DNA of 64,000 nt from Gibbula magus (GCA_936450465.1 OW388302.1:59990328-60054327); one strand, 5' to 3'. Counted from the first letter of the stretch, positions 43,301 through 55,138 are shown. The notes: generated from the sequence alone by a model not told the origin. Made by a program: numbers and translations.

Positions 43301-46300
43301 CAGTGCTGTAAGGTACCAAGTGGCACTTGGTCTCTTTCTGCACTGACAGTTCATCAGTAACACTATCCCACTGTTAAGCTCGAGTTGCAGTGCTGTAAGG
43401 TACCAGTGATACTTGGTTCCTTTCTGCACTGACAGTTCATCAGTAACACTTTCCCACTGTTAAGCTCGAGTTGCAGTGCTGTAAGGTACCAGTGATACTT
43501 GGTTCCTTTCTGCACTGACAGTTCATCAGTAACACTTTCCCACTGTTAAGCTCGAGTTGCAGTGCTGTAAGGTACCAGTGATACTTGGTTCCTTTCTGCA
43601 CTGACAGTTCATCAGTAACACTTTCCCACTGTTAAGCTCGAGTTGCAGTGCTGTAAGGTACCAGTGATACTTGGTTCCTTTCTGCACTGACAGTTCATCA
43701 GTAACACTTTCCCACTGTTAAGCTCGAGTTGCAGTGCTGTAAGGTACCAAGTTGCACTTGGTTCCTTTCTGCACTGACAGTTCACCAGTAACACTTTCCC
43801 ACTGTTAAGCTCGAGTTGCAGTGCAGAAAGGTACCAAGTGACACTTGGTTCCTTTCTGCACTGACAGTTCATCACTAACACTTTCCCACTGTTAAGCTCG
43901 AGTTGCAGTGCTGTAAGGTACCAAGTGACACTTGGCTCCTTTCTGCACTGACAGTTCATCAGTAACACTTTCCCACTGTTAAGCTCGAGTTGCAGTGCTG
44001 TAAGGTACCAAGTGACACTTGGTTCCTTTCTGCACTGACAGTTCATCAGTAACACTTTCCCACTGTTAAGCTCGAGTTGCAGTGCTGTAAGGTACCAAGT
44101 GACACTTGGTTCCTTTCTGCACTGACAGTTCATCAGTAACACTTTCCCACTGTTAAGCTCGAGTTGCAGTGCTGTAAGGTACCAAGTGACACTTGGTTCC
44201 TTTCTGCACTGACAGTTCATCAGTAACACTTTCCCACTGTTAAGCTCGAGTTGCAGTGCTGTAAGGTACCAAGTGGCACTTGGTTCCTTTCTGCACTGAC
44301 AGTTCATCAGTAACACTTTCCCACTGTTAAGCTCGAGTTGCAGTGATGTAAGGTACCAAGTGACACTTGGTTCCTTTCTGCACTGACAGTTCATCAGTAA
44401 CACTTTCCCACTGTTAAGCTCGAGTTGCAGTGCTGTAAGGTTCCAAGTGGCACTTGGTTCCTTTCTGCACTGACAGTTCATCAGTAACACTTTCCCACTG
44501 TTAAGCTCCAGTTGCAGTGCTGTAAGGTACCAAGTGACACTTGGTTCCTTTCTGCACTGACAGTTCATCAGTGACACTTTCCCACTGTTAAGCTCGAGTT
44601 GCAGTGCTGTAAGGTACCAAGTGACACTTGGTTCCTTTCTGCACTGACAGTTCATCACTAACACTTTCCCACTGTTAAGCTCGAGTTACAGTGCTGTAAG
44701 GTACCAAGTGACACTTGGTTCCTTTCTGCACTGACAGTTCATCAGTAACACGTTCCCACTGTTAAGCTGGAGTTGCAGTGCTGTAAGGTACCAAGTGACA
44801 CTTGGTTCCTTTCTGCACTGACAGTTCACCAGTAACACTTTCCCACTGTTAAGCTCGAGTTGCAGTGCAGAAAGGAACCAAGTGTCACTTGGTTCCTTTC
44901 TGCACTGACAGTTCATCACTAACACTTTCCCACTGTTAAGCTCGAGTTGCAGTGCTGTAAGGTACCAAGTGACACTTGGCTCCTTTCTGCACTGACAGTT
45001 CATCAGTAACACTTTCCCACTGTTAAGCTCGAGTTGCAGTGCTGTAAGGTACCAAGTGACACTTGGTTCCTTTCTGCACTGACAGTTCATCAGTAACACT
45101 TTCCCACTGTTAAGCTCGAGTTGCAGTGCTGTAAGGTACCAAGTGACACTTGGTTCCTTTCTGCACTGACAGTTCATCAGTAACACTTTCCCACTGTTAA
45201 GCTCGAGTTACAGTGCTGTAAGGTACCAAGTGACACTTGGATCCTTTCTGCACTGACAGTTCATCAGTAACACTTTCCCACTGTTAAGCTCGAGTTGCAG
45301 TGCTGTAAGGTACCAAGTGACACTTGGTTCCTTTCTGCACTGACAGTTCATCAGTAACACTTTCCCACTGTTAAGCTCGAGTTGCAGTGCTGTAAGGTAC
45401 CAAGTGGCACTTGGTCTCTTTCTGCACTGACAGTTCATCAGTAACACTATCCCACTGTTAAGCTCGAGTTGCAGTGCTGTAAGGTACCAGTGATACTTGG
45501 TTCCTTTCTGCACTGACAGTTCATCAGTAACACTTTCCCACTGTTAAGCTCGAGTTGCAGTGCTGTAAGGTACCAGTGATACTTGGTTCCTTTCTGCACT
45601 GACAGTTCATCAGTAACACTTTCCCACTGTTAAGCTCGAGTTGCAGTGCTGTAAGGTACCAGTGATACTTGGTTCCTTTCTGCACTGACAGTTCATCAGT
45701 AACACTTTCCCACTGTTAAGCTCGAGTTGCAGTGCTGTAAGGTACCAGTGATACTTGGTTCCTTTCTGCACTGACAGTTCATCAGTAACACTTTCCCACT
45801 GTTAAGCTCGAGTTGCAGTGCTGTAAGGTACCAAGTTGCACTTGGTTCCTTTCTGCACTGACAGTTCACCAGTAACACTTTCCCACTGTTAAGCTCGAGT
45901 TGCAGTGCAGAAAGGTACCAAGTGACACTTGGTTCCTTTCTGCACTGACAGTTCATCACTAACACTTTCCCACTGTTAAGCTCGAGTTGCAGTGCTGTAA
46001 GGTACCAAGTGACACTTGGCTCATTTCTGCACTGACAGTTCATCAGTAACACTTTCCCACTGTTAAGCTCGAGTTGCAGTGCTGTAAGGTACCAAGTGAC
46101 ACTTGGTTCCTTTCTGCACTGACAGTTCATCAGTAACACTTTCCCACTGTTAAGCTCGAGTTGCAGTGCTGTAAGGTACCAAGTGACACTTGGTTCCTTT
46201 CTGCACTGACAGTTCATCAGTAACACTTTCCCACTGTTAAGCTCGAGTTGCAGTGCTGTAAGGTACCAAGTGACACTTGGTTCCTTTCTGCACTGACAGT

Positions 46301-49158
46301 TCATCAGTAACACTTTCCCACTGTTAAGCTCGAGTTGCAGTGCTGTAAGGTACCAAGTGGCACTTGGGTCCTTTCTGCACTGACAGTTCATCAGTAACAC
46401 TTTCCCACTGTTAAGCTCGAGTTGCAGTGATGTAAGGTACCAAGTGACACTTGGTTCCTTTCTGCACTGACAGTTCATCAGTAACACTTTCCCACTGTTA
46501 AGCTCGAGTTGCAGTGCTGTAAGGTTCCAAGTGGCACTTGGTTCCTTTCTGCACTGACAGTTCATCAGTAACACTTTCCCACTGTTAAGCTCCAGTTGCA
46601 GTGCTGTAAGGTACCAAGTGACACTTGGTTCCTTTCTGCACTGACAGTTCATCAGTGACACTTTCCCACTGTTAAGCTCGAGTTGCAGTGCTGTAAGGTA
46701 CCAAGTGACACTTGGTTCCTTTCTGCACTGACAGTTCATCACTAACACTTTCCCACTGTTAAGCTCGAGTTACAGTGCTGTAAGGTACCAAGTGACACTT
46801 GGTTCCTTTCTGCACTGACAGTTCATCAGTAACACGTTCCCACTGTTAAGCTGGAGTTGCAGTGCTGTAAGGTACCAAGTGACACTTGGTTCCTTTCTGC
46901 ACTGACAGTTCACCAGTAACACTTTCCCACTGTTAAGCTCGAGTTGCAGTGCAGAAAGGTACCAAGTGACACTTGGTTCCTTTCTGCACTGACAGTTCAT
47001 CACTAACACTTTCCCACTGTTAAGCTCGAGTTGCAGTGCTGTATGGTACCAAGTGACACTTGGCTCCTTTCTGCACTGACAGTTCATCAGTAACACTTTC
47101 CCACTGTTAAGCTCGAGTTGCAGTGCTGTAAGGTACCAAGTGACACTTGGTTCCTTTCTGCACTGACAGTTCATCAGTAACACTTTCCCACTGTTAAGCT
47201 CGAGTTGCAGTGCTGTAAGGTACCAAGTGACACTTGGTTCCTTTCTGCACTGACAGTTCATCAGTAACACTTTCCCACTGTTAAGCTCGAGTTACAGTGC
47301 TGTAAGGTACCAAGTGACACTTGGTTCCTTTCTGCACTGACAGTTCATCAGTAACACTTTCCCACTGTTAAGCTCGAGTTGCAGTGCTGTAAGGTACCAA
47401 GTGACACTTGGTTCCTTTCTGCACTGACAGTTCATCAGTAACACTTTCCCACTGTTAAGCTCGAGTTGCAGTGCTGTAAGGTACCAAGTGGCACTTGGTC
47501 TCTTTCTGCACTGACAGTTCATCAGTAACACTATCCCACTGTTAAGCTCGAGTTGCAGTGCTGTAAGGTACCAGTGATACTTGGTTCCTTTCTGCACTGA
47601 CAGTTCATCAGTAACACTTTCCCACTGTTAAGCTCGAGTTGCAGTGCTGTAAGGTACCAGTGATACTTGGTTCCTTTCTGCACTGACAGTTCATCAGTAA
47701 CACTTTCCCACTGTTAAGCTCGAGTTGCAGTGCTGTAAGGTACCAGTGATACTTGGTTCCTTTCTGCACTGACAGTTCATCAGTAACACTTTCCCACTGT
47801 TAAGCTCGAGTTGCAGTGCTGTAAGGTACCAGTGATACTTGGTTCCTTTCTGCACTGACAGTTCATCAGTAACACTTTCCCACTGTTAAGCTCGAGTTGC
47901 AGTGCTGTAAGGTACCAAGTGGCACTTGGTTCCTTTCTGCACTGACAGATCATCAGTAACACTTTCCCACTGTTAAGCTCGAGTTGCAGTGCTGTAAGGT
48001 ACCAGTGATACTTGGTTCCTTTCTGCACTGACAGTTCATCAGTAACACTTTCCCACTGTTAAGCTCGAGTTGCAGTGATGTAAGGTACCGAGTGACACTT
48101 GGTTCCTTTCTGCACTGACAGTTCATCAGTAACACTTTCCCACTGTTAAGCTCGAGTTGCAGTGCTGTAAGGTACCAAGTGACACTTGGTTCCTTTCTGC
48201 ACTGACAGTTCATCAGTAACACTTTCCCACTGTTAAGCTCGAGTTGCAGTGCTGTAAGGTACCAAGTGGCACTTGGTTCCTTTCTGCACTGACAGTTCAT
48301 CAGTAACACTTTCCCACTGTTTAGCTCGAGTTGCAGTGATGTAAGGTACCAAGTGACACTTGGTTCCTTTCTGCACTGACAGTTCATCAGTAACACTTTC
48401 CCACTGTTAAGCTCGAGTTGCAGTGATGTAATTTACCTAGTGACACTTGGTTTCTTTCTGCACTGACAGTTCATCAGTAACACTTTCCCACTGTTAAGCT
48501 CGAGTTGCAGTGCTCTAAGGTACCAAGTGACACTTGGTTCCTTTCTGCACTGACAGTTCATCAGTAACACATTCCCACTGTTAAGCTCGAGTTGCAGTGC
48601 TGTAAGGTACCAAGTGACACTTGGTTCCTTTCTGCACTGACAGTTCATCACTAACACTTTCCCACTGTTAAGCTCGAGTTGCAGTGCTGTAAGGTACCAA
48701 GTGACACTTGGCTCCTTTCTGCACTGACAGTTCATCAGTAACACTTTCCCACTGTTAAGCTCGAGTTGCAGTGCTGTAAGGTACCAAGTGACACTTGGTT
48801 CCTTTCTGCACTGACAGTTCATCAGTAACACTTTCCCACTGATAAGCTCGAGTTGCAGTGCTCTAAGGTACCAAGTGACACTTGGTTCCTTTCTGCACTG
48901 ACAGTTCATCACTAACACTTTCCCACTGTTAAGCTCGAGTTGCAGTGCTGTAAGGTACCAAGTGACACTTGGCTCCTTTCTGCACTGACAGTTCATCAGT
49001 AACACTTTCCCACTGTTAAGCTCGAGTTGCAGTGCTGTAAGGTACCAAGTGACACTTGGTTCCTTTCTGCACTGACAGTTCATCAGTAACACTTTCCCAC
49101 TGATAAGCTCGAGTTGCAGTGCTCTAAGGTACCAAGTGACACTTGGTTCCTTTCTGCA
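40322..49158. repeat. 87-bp satellite, block 2, ~101 copies with higher-order repeats
   Basis: Same unit as block 1. Diagnostic variants recur with fixed periods. A six-unit (522-bp) period repeats from about 40490 to 43100; the CATCACTAACAC, GTTACAGTGCTG, AACACGTTCCC and GTGCAGAAAGG variants mark it. A 24-unit period of 2,084 bp (24 x 87 less four 86-bp units) links 42602-43102, 44686-45186 and 46770-47270, and 43612-44664 with 45696-46748. This shows recent amplification of multi-unit blocks. Confidence 0.95.
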
Positions 49159-49936
49159 CAAAAGATTTCCGAGTTATTCACTTGGTACCTTTTTACATAA
49201 TTAAATATTTCAGTTATTACTGAAGATAGAGTCTCCAAATTTTTACAAAAACGTGACGAACATTGCAGCAATAAATAATGTCTAAAAAAGTGAAAATGTG
49301 GCAAAAATGCACTTGATACCTTTCTGCACCAATCCCACGATATCGTATACATGTTTATTCGGATAGTATTACCTTTAACTGTAATCTTATTGATTGGACA
49401 ATAAATAAATTGGCAAACAAAAGTAAGAAAATGGTTCGTCCAATGACATGGTCCTAAATATTCGCCGATAAACACGCGCTACTATACATGTTTTGTCAGT
49501 GTAATATACACAATTTCATTTATACTATTGAAAACAAGCCAAGATGTCATTGGCAGTGGTGAAAAGCCTTAATCTTAATTTACAGTTATTTCTGCTTTTA
49601 TTTGGAACGTTATGACAATCGCAGTTGCCTTGACAGCTGACATTCTAGTTTATGCAAGTGCACAGCAACTTACTACACACGTAACTATCTGTATATATGT
49701 GCTCATGTCTTCTCCAACTGGTGATTTCCCACCGGAGGTGTGTACTTTACATAAGGAGTTGAGAATATACTACAAGTTTTTTAACACAAAACCACTATAA
49801 CATGTTTACACCCGTTTACAGATTGGTGCTGGGAAGCCCAGTACATTTCTGGTCCAGCGAAGTAGTGTTGAGTACCACCACAACCCAACCCCATCTCCGT
49901 ATTTCTCACACCAATTTAGATCATATTTCTTTACAG
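49159..49936. other. Right edge of the satellite locus and 5' flank of the EF-hand gene
   Basis: Half-unit relics of the satellite (CACTTGGTACCTTTTTACA at about 49180, CACTTGATACCTTTCTGCAC at 49310-49329) precede unique sequence. A non-coding first exon of the EF-hand gene may lie between about 49600 and 49900, because the coding exon starts behind a splice acceptor. Confidence 0.5.
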
Positions 49937-50241
49937 AATCATGAAGATCCTCCTCCTACTCTGCCTTACCATAGCTGTGCTGGTTGAAGAGACGAGAGGT
50001 TGGTGGGGTTTGGATATTCCCTCCAGAAAGAATCACCATTCATCTGTTTCAACTGTCACCAACACCTTCTCCAGCAATGACTGCGACTGTGGACCCAAGA
50101 ACTTCACCAAAGACATCTCTCTGCGAGCCCTGGACGGGGATGGAGATGGGGAGATCAGTCTGAGGGAAGCCAACTTCGTCCTGGATCAGCTGGAAGATAG
50201 ACCTAGTCTGGAGGAACTGGAACATGCCATGGATCTTGAAG
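49937..50241 (+). CDS. Secreted EF-hand protein, first coding exon
   Basis: A TTTCTTTACAG acceptor precedes AATC and the ATG at 49941. The frame gives a signal peptide (MKILLLLCLTIAVLVEETRG, residues 1-20) and a mature chain starting near WWGLD. Then comes a CDCGP segment and a canonical EF-hand loop D65-GDGDGEISLR-E76 in RALDGDGDGEISLREANFVL. The exon ends GAAG|GTAGGC in phase 1. EF-hands bind calcium, so an extracellular calcium-binding role (for example in shell or mucus secretion) is possible but not shown. The acceptor just before the ATG implies an upstream 5' UTR exon. The joined product is 181 residues. Confidence 0.88.
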
Positions 50242-50342
50242 GTAGGCGGATTTATTTATCCTTTATCATACCATACCTCTCTGTTGCCAAAGTCTAATTG
50301 TAGTAAACGTTTGGTCCAATAAACTATGTTCCTGTATGGACT

Positions 50343-50730
50343 TGAAAGTGATTGGTGGTTTGTCTGTCGAGGAAGCTGAACGTGATTGGTGGTTTGTCTG
50401 TCGAGGCACCTGAACATGATTGGTGGTTTGTCTGTCGAGGAACCTAAAAGTGATTGGTGGTTTGTCTGTCGAGGAACCTGAACGTGATTGGTGGTTTGTC
50501 TGTCGAGGAACCTGAACGTGATTGGTGGTTTGTCTGTCGAGGAACCTGAACGTGATTGGTGGTTTGTCTGTCGAGGAACCTAAAAGTGATTGGTGGTTTG
50601 TCTGTCGAGGAACCTGAACGTGATTGGTGGTTTGTCTGTCGAGGAACCTAAAAGTGATTGGTGGTTTGTCTGTCGAGGAACCTGGACGTGATTGGTGGTT
50701 TGTCTGTCGAGGAACCTGAACGTGCTATGG
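50343..50730. repeat. 34-bp minisatellite, ~11 copies, in intron 1 of the EF-hand gene
   Basis: The unit reads GAACGTGATTGGTGGTTTGT then CTGTCGAGGAACCT, with AACGTG/AAAGTG variants. Confidence 0.92.
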
Positions 50731-51203
50731 GTCTTGTCAATAGACATTATACTATCAGTCATCACAGTCTCAATGTAATTAAATGTTGTCAAAGTGAACT
50801 TAGTCCTGTACCGCTTTGACAAATTGGAACAAGCTATGAAACTCTTGAAACTAAATCATAAAAAAACGTCAGGTATTAAATGCCATATGACTCGTGAACC
50901 ATCTGATGTCCATTTGAAAGCAATAACGGTCAATGAGTTTCAATGGGAAGTTCAGTTTTAAGGAGACAAGCAGACAGATTTGACAGAGTTGACTATGTCC
51001 CCCGTCCATCACCCGTCATACAAAACCTCTGTTGAATTTACAAATTTGATTTGCAAATAATTATCCTAAGTAACCCCCAAAAGCACTTCTTCTTATGCTG
51101 ATTATTTCACATTCCATTAGATGTGGATGTAGGGCCTGAAAATCTGATGATGAATAAAATGATCGGATTTCTTGTCACATAGTTGATTCTTGTCACCTTT
51201 CTT
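50731..51203. other. Intron sequence
   Basis: Nothing recognised. Confidence 0.5.
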
Positions 51204-51578
51204 TTAAGCGGCCTTCACATGGCAAACTAAAGTTTGACAACACATGTTGGCCGAGAGTGTGAACGGTTCAGCGACTCATCACCAACACCAGTGTCCGAGT
51301 TGTCAAACTGTAGGCTCGAAACCAACTTTTCCATCAAACGTTCGGACTTGTGAAACTCAAGTTCGACTCGTGATGTGTTGTTAAACTTGTGTTGTTTCTT
51401 GCTAGCCAATGAAATATGACTTTTGAATCACATGATTTCATGACGTCACATGTATGACATCATTTGAACCTAAAGATTGACAACATGTGTTTGAAGTGTG
51501 AACACCCGAGTTTGACAACTTTCAAAGTTGGCCAACATTTGTTGTTAAACTTTAGTTTGTCGTGTGAAGGTCGCTTAA
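51204..51578. mobile_element. MITE with ~45-bp inverted termini and TTAA borders
   Basis: TTAAGCGGCCTTCACATGGC at 51204 is mirrored by the complement GTGTGAAGGTCGCTTAA ending at 51578. The arms continue through AAACTAAAGTTTGACAACA and TGTTGGCC. TTAA at both ends fits piggyBac- or Kolobok-type target sites. It lies in the intron before EF-hand exon 2. Confidence 0.8.
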
Positions 51579-51649
51579 CTTGAATAATTTAGTAGCATCG
51601 GTACATACACAGATCACAGATGTATTTCAGTTATACTTTTATCTCCTAG

Positions 51650-51835
51650 AGAGACACGCCAACACGTTCCACAAGACCTGGAAGAGCTCCGACTGCTGTG
51701 TCAGCACCTTACACTCCTCCTTCATCGACCACAACAAGGACGGCCATGTTGGGAAGAGGGAGGCGGCCGAGGTGCTGGAATTAGAGGAAGATCATCCGGC
51801 CCTTAGTCTCTTCATGCAACACGCGGACCAAAAAC
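51650..51835 (+). CDS. Secreted EF-hand protein, second coding exon
   Basis: It starts after ATCTCCTAG in the phase left by exon 1 and reads RHANTFHKTWKSSDCCVSTL, then an EF-hand loop D127-HNKDGHVGKR-E138 (FIDHNKDGHVGKREAAEVL). The C-terminal part (LELEEDHPALSLFMQHADQK) leads into the third loop, whose second half is in the next exon. It ends AAAC|GTGAGT, phase 1. The cysteine pair in SDCCVS could form disulfides with CDC in exon 1 in the secretory path. Confidence 0.87.
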
Positions 51836-52147
51836 GTGAGTCGTTATTCTTAGTTTTGTTCACCTTCATCAACCTATTTCAATGTGAGACGAGTACGCTC
51901 GTTATTGAGCAGCGACTTGTGATTTGAACTGGTCAAGACAACGTCTGTTTTTTCACCCAGCAATATTTGTGTGAAGCAAGTAGCTAAAAGGCCCTTGATG
52001 ATATCATTGTTTGAGTTAAAATTACATAAATGACAACGAATGAATTGTAAGTATAATAATGCGCTTTCAACATACACTCGAAGGGAATATCTGCGCCATG
52101 TACCCATATTGTTATCCTTACCATCGCATTTCATTTCTGCTTGGCAG

Positions 52148-52204
52148 GTGACGGGTTTGTGGACATTGACGAGTTTAGAGAGGCACTGGCGGACATGGGT
52201 TATT
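52148..52204 (+). CDS. Secreted EF-hand protein, third coding exon
   Basis: After the acceptor CTTGGCAG the frame reads DGFVDIDEFREALADMGY, completing the EF-hand loop D160-QKRDGFVDID-E171. The donor TATT|GTACGTG is in phase 1. Spliced to the next acceptor at 52581, the codon formed is T|GA, a stop, giving a 181-residue protein. Reading through instead would add about 12 residues before a TAA. Confidence 0.82.
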
Positions 52205-52580
52205 GTACGTGTTTAATTATAGTTTCGGGTGTTTATTAACTAAATGCATGTTTAACTGTACCATCAAAATCTCTCAAACAGTTTGTTTGCTGTACCACCA
52301 ACTATTCAATACAGGCTGGTGTGTTTTTCCCGTGAGGATGATACATTATTAAATATACAAGTTTTTGTACTACAATCCCCACAATCATACTCATGGATTC
52401 TTGATGATTGTTACCACAGTGAATTCAAATCTTCTGTTTTAATATTGACGTAATTGTCTAGGCATCGGGTCTCCTAATTAACATAGCCTTAGTCTGACTT
52501 AATGAAAGAATTACAACTTGCGAAATTGTACTGTAGTGTTTGAGATAATGTCCATCTCAACGTGTTGTCTGTATTTTCAG

Positions 52581-52650
52581 GATGACGAGGACCAGTGTCC
52601 CAGTGTAGGCCAATCCACTCTCCAGTAATAAAGCAATCGAACTTATATCT
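52581..52650 (+). other. Last exon (split stop codon and 3' UTR) of the EF-hand gene
   Basis: The acceptor GTATTTTCAG ends at 52580. The first two bases GA complete the stop codon. An AATAAA polyadenylation signal lies at 52627-52632. The exact cleavage site is not known. Confidence 0.65.
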
Positions 52651-54035
52651 GGCTTGCTTTGTATACGACCCATTAACATTTGCATAAAACTTTCAGAAAT
52701 GATGGCCTGAAATAACACTAGTCCTGCACGGCGGCCGATAGTCAATTTTCGATTTCTGTTATCTCCCCTTGGAAGAAATTCAAACGTCAATATCTCGAAA
52801 ACTATGATAGTTTCACTACATTTTCACCAATATATACGTAACAACATTTCCCATGGGTCTGGACTATTGCTGATTTCGGCTGGCAAATTTTGCGGTTTTG
52901 GGGGTAATCTTCTTCTCACTAACAACAATACATACAGCTACAGCAAAAAGAGGTTTACCTTTTTTAATAAATAGAGACTATTTCATTGTTTTTGCCGAAT
53001 ATCACTTCTATTTCATCGAGTGGAGTGAGAAAGTGATATTTTCACGAGTGGCGCAGCAAGGGAGATAATCACTTTCCAAAGGGAGATAATTTCATTTCAA
53101 AGGGAGACAATCATGAAAAGTAATTCCGGCCACACGTTAGTCACTGCAGTGAAAATATGACTTTCTACTGCTTATGTGCAAATATGGATTATATTTTCAT
53201 TGTATAATCACATATTTCATCGCTAGTTATATAATAATGTTTGTTATTTAAAGTACACGTTTATGAAATATGGAAATGATATCAGTACCAGATGTTGTCG
53301 CCATAACATACCTCCTTGGACTTCATCAACTTATTTCATCGAGAAAACGTGCTACTGCCCCTTTAAATCAATGACGCATCGTTGCTGTGGGATGTCATAT
53401 TTCACTCTCATTTCGCGACCGGTTAAGGAAATTCTATAACGACGATTTTTAAAAAAGAAGGGTGTTTGACTATTGGTGACATTATTTTACATTTTATCGA
53501 CTTATGTCAGCGAAAAAGCGTGCTACTGCCCCTTTCGGTATGGACCTTTTGTCAATGTGAGGTATTTTAGCTTCGAGTTTAAATGGACGTAATTCGGTAA
53601 ATTTTTGCTGAAGTCTAATCTCAAAGTATAGCACAAAAGATCCGACAAGCGGATTCCACCCCTTTTTATCCTCTGCAAGGGATTCGATCCGAAAAAGTAC
53701 AAGAATGTGTACTATTATTAAAGGTACTGTCATCCTATAAGCGCGGGCCTCCATAAGCGCGGGTCTTTAATATGCAACGGGTCTAAACCATTAGATAAAT
53801 TCCTTTTTATTACTCAACCGTGGTGAGATCACTCATTAGATAACAATGAGTTGGTTACACACATGTTTGATACCATGTTGCTGCCGTAACGTCATAATCG
53901 GCGCGTGACGTCATAGTCGTTTTTGGTTGACGTCACAATGTTAGCCCGCGCGACTCCAAAGGCGGGTGACCTTTTTACAAGGTAGCGTCACTAACACCGA
54001 TTTTCTTGCAATTCAGCGCTATTTACATCATTGAG
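52651..54035. other. Repeat-rich spacer, no gene seen
   Basis: It contains fragments of the 58773 MITE family: ACGTGCTACTGCCCCTTTAA at about 53347 and GCGTGCTACTGCCCCTTT at about 53518, with GAAGGGTGTTTGACTATTGG at about 53458. Also a piece of the 5791 foldback at about 53650 and two TGACGTCA motifs near 53908 and 53929. Confidence 0.6.
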
Positions 54036-54197
54036 TAATAAATAAAATACTAATCTCGGTCCCGTTTGATAACATGTTTATGAAACTCGTGAATGGCTTC
54101 GGTATTTAACTCGCTTTCGCTCGTTAAAATACCAAACCATTCACCCATTTCATAAACATGTTATCAAACGGGACCGAGTTTAGTATTTTATTTATTA
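54036..54197. mobile_element. Foldback MITE, 162 bp, cleaner family member
   Basis: Nearly the whole length is one hairpin. ATAAATAAAATACTAATCTC and GGTCCCGTTTGATAACATGT on the left answer ACATGTTATCAAACGGGACC and GAGTTTAGTATTTTATTTAT on the right. The centre is TCGCTTTCGCTCG. A diverged copy is at 3470-3607. Confidence 0.8.
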
Positions 54198-55138
54198 TTT
54201 ATTTTGTTAAAGAGATAAGCGCCGGGTTTCCAAAAAGCGCCGAGCCTCTAATAAGCACCGGGGGAGTCAAGGGCTGCTGAACAAATAATTATTAGAGAAA
54301 ATTTCTAATAAATATTGAACAAAGTTATCCATAATTCCCCTTTTCAGTGGGAATTCCGTAGCATATCTGTTTCTGTTAATTGTAATTAAGCTGACTAGTG
54401 GTGGGAGAAAATATTTTGTTTCTTGTCACATACACGAACTGTCGAAAACTATTATGATCAATATTTTATGAAAGTTTAAATTTCAATAGTATGTTTTGAA
54501 AAAGATCAAACGCTATTTTATTCATCAGGATATGATTATTTTACTTGTTTGTGTATCTTTTTAAAACACCCATGGGGTGCTGATTAAATGTAATAAAAAC
54601 ATGAACTAAAATATGAATAACAAGTTGAGAAAAGTTTGTGTCGATATAATATACTCTCTTGGACTCGTTGACGTATTATTGCTATAGGACGTAATAAAAC
54701 AAGCCCAAAAAGTGTTATTGTCTTATCTCATTATCTTATCTCACAACGACGTCTTTCAGTAACATGAACATATAATGATTCCAAAATTTAAAATGACTAT
54801 TTTTCAGTCGTATTTATAAATCAAATAACTTAAACCTCCTTTTTCGATGGTTTCATTTATGATATATTATTCAGGTGTAACTAACTATTCTTTTGTTAAA
54901 TCTTATCCGGAAATCAGAACATAAATCCCCCCTGATTACTGAGCAGTATAAGTCAAGCGACGCTTTACACAAAGTTATATGTCTACAGTGAGTTTCTTTC
55001 ACTTATTTTAATAGTTTGTTTTATTTTTAAGCTCAAAGATAAAATCATTAGGACTATTTGTTTCTTTCACTGTCACCTTTTATGTAAGATGTGTGATATA
55101 CTCATTATGATTGCTCGATTTAGATTAGACAAAGTTGT
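54198..55138. other. AT-rich spacer
   Basis: No gene seen. Confidence 0.55.

Larger units (their letters stand above)
29363..49330. mobile_element. 20-kb satellite locus bounded by inverted terminal sequences
   Basis: The left edge (29363-29430) and the complement of the right edge (49255-49330) share TGCAGAAWGGTAYCAAGTGC, then ATWTTT, CATTTT, TTTTTAG and CAATGTTC in the same order. All of the 87-bp satellite lies between these edges. The shared terminal sequence also resembles part of the satellite unit (TGCAGAAAGGAACCAAGTG). The simplest reading is a DNA element with inverted ends whose internal or subterminal repeat expanded into a satellite. No target-site duplication was found, and an inverted duplication of flanking sequence is an alternative. 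Confidence 0.55.

Noticed and set aside
29598..49158. CRISPR-like appearance of regular repeats
   Set aside because: There are no unique spacers; units are contiguous copies of one 87-bp sequence in an intron-bearing animal genome.
40288..49475. The same 29-residue repeat frames in block 2 (up to 350 codons)
   Set aside because: Same reason; frame ends coincide with 86-bp units and higher-order borders, not with gene structure.
49612..49987. Small plus-strand frames upstream of the EF-hand gene
   Set aside because: No signal or domain, and the second overlaps the true exon in another frame; they may lie in a 5' UTR exon at most.
53494..53754. Minus-strand 86-codon frame
   Set aside because: Made of pieces of MITE and foldback repeats; no coherent domain.
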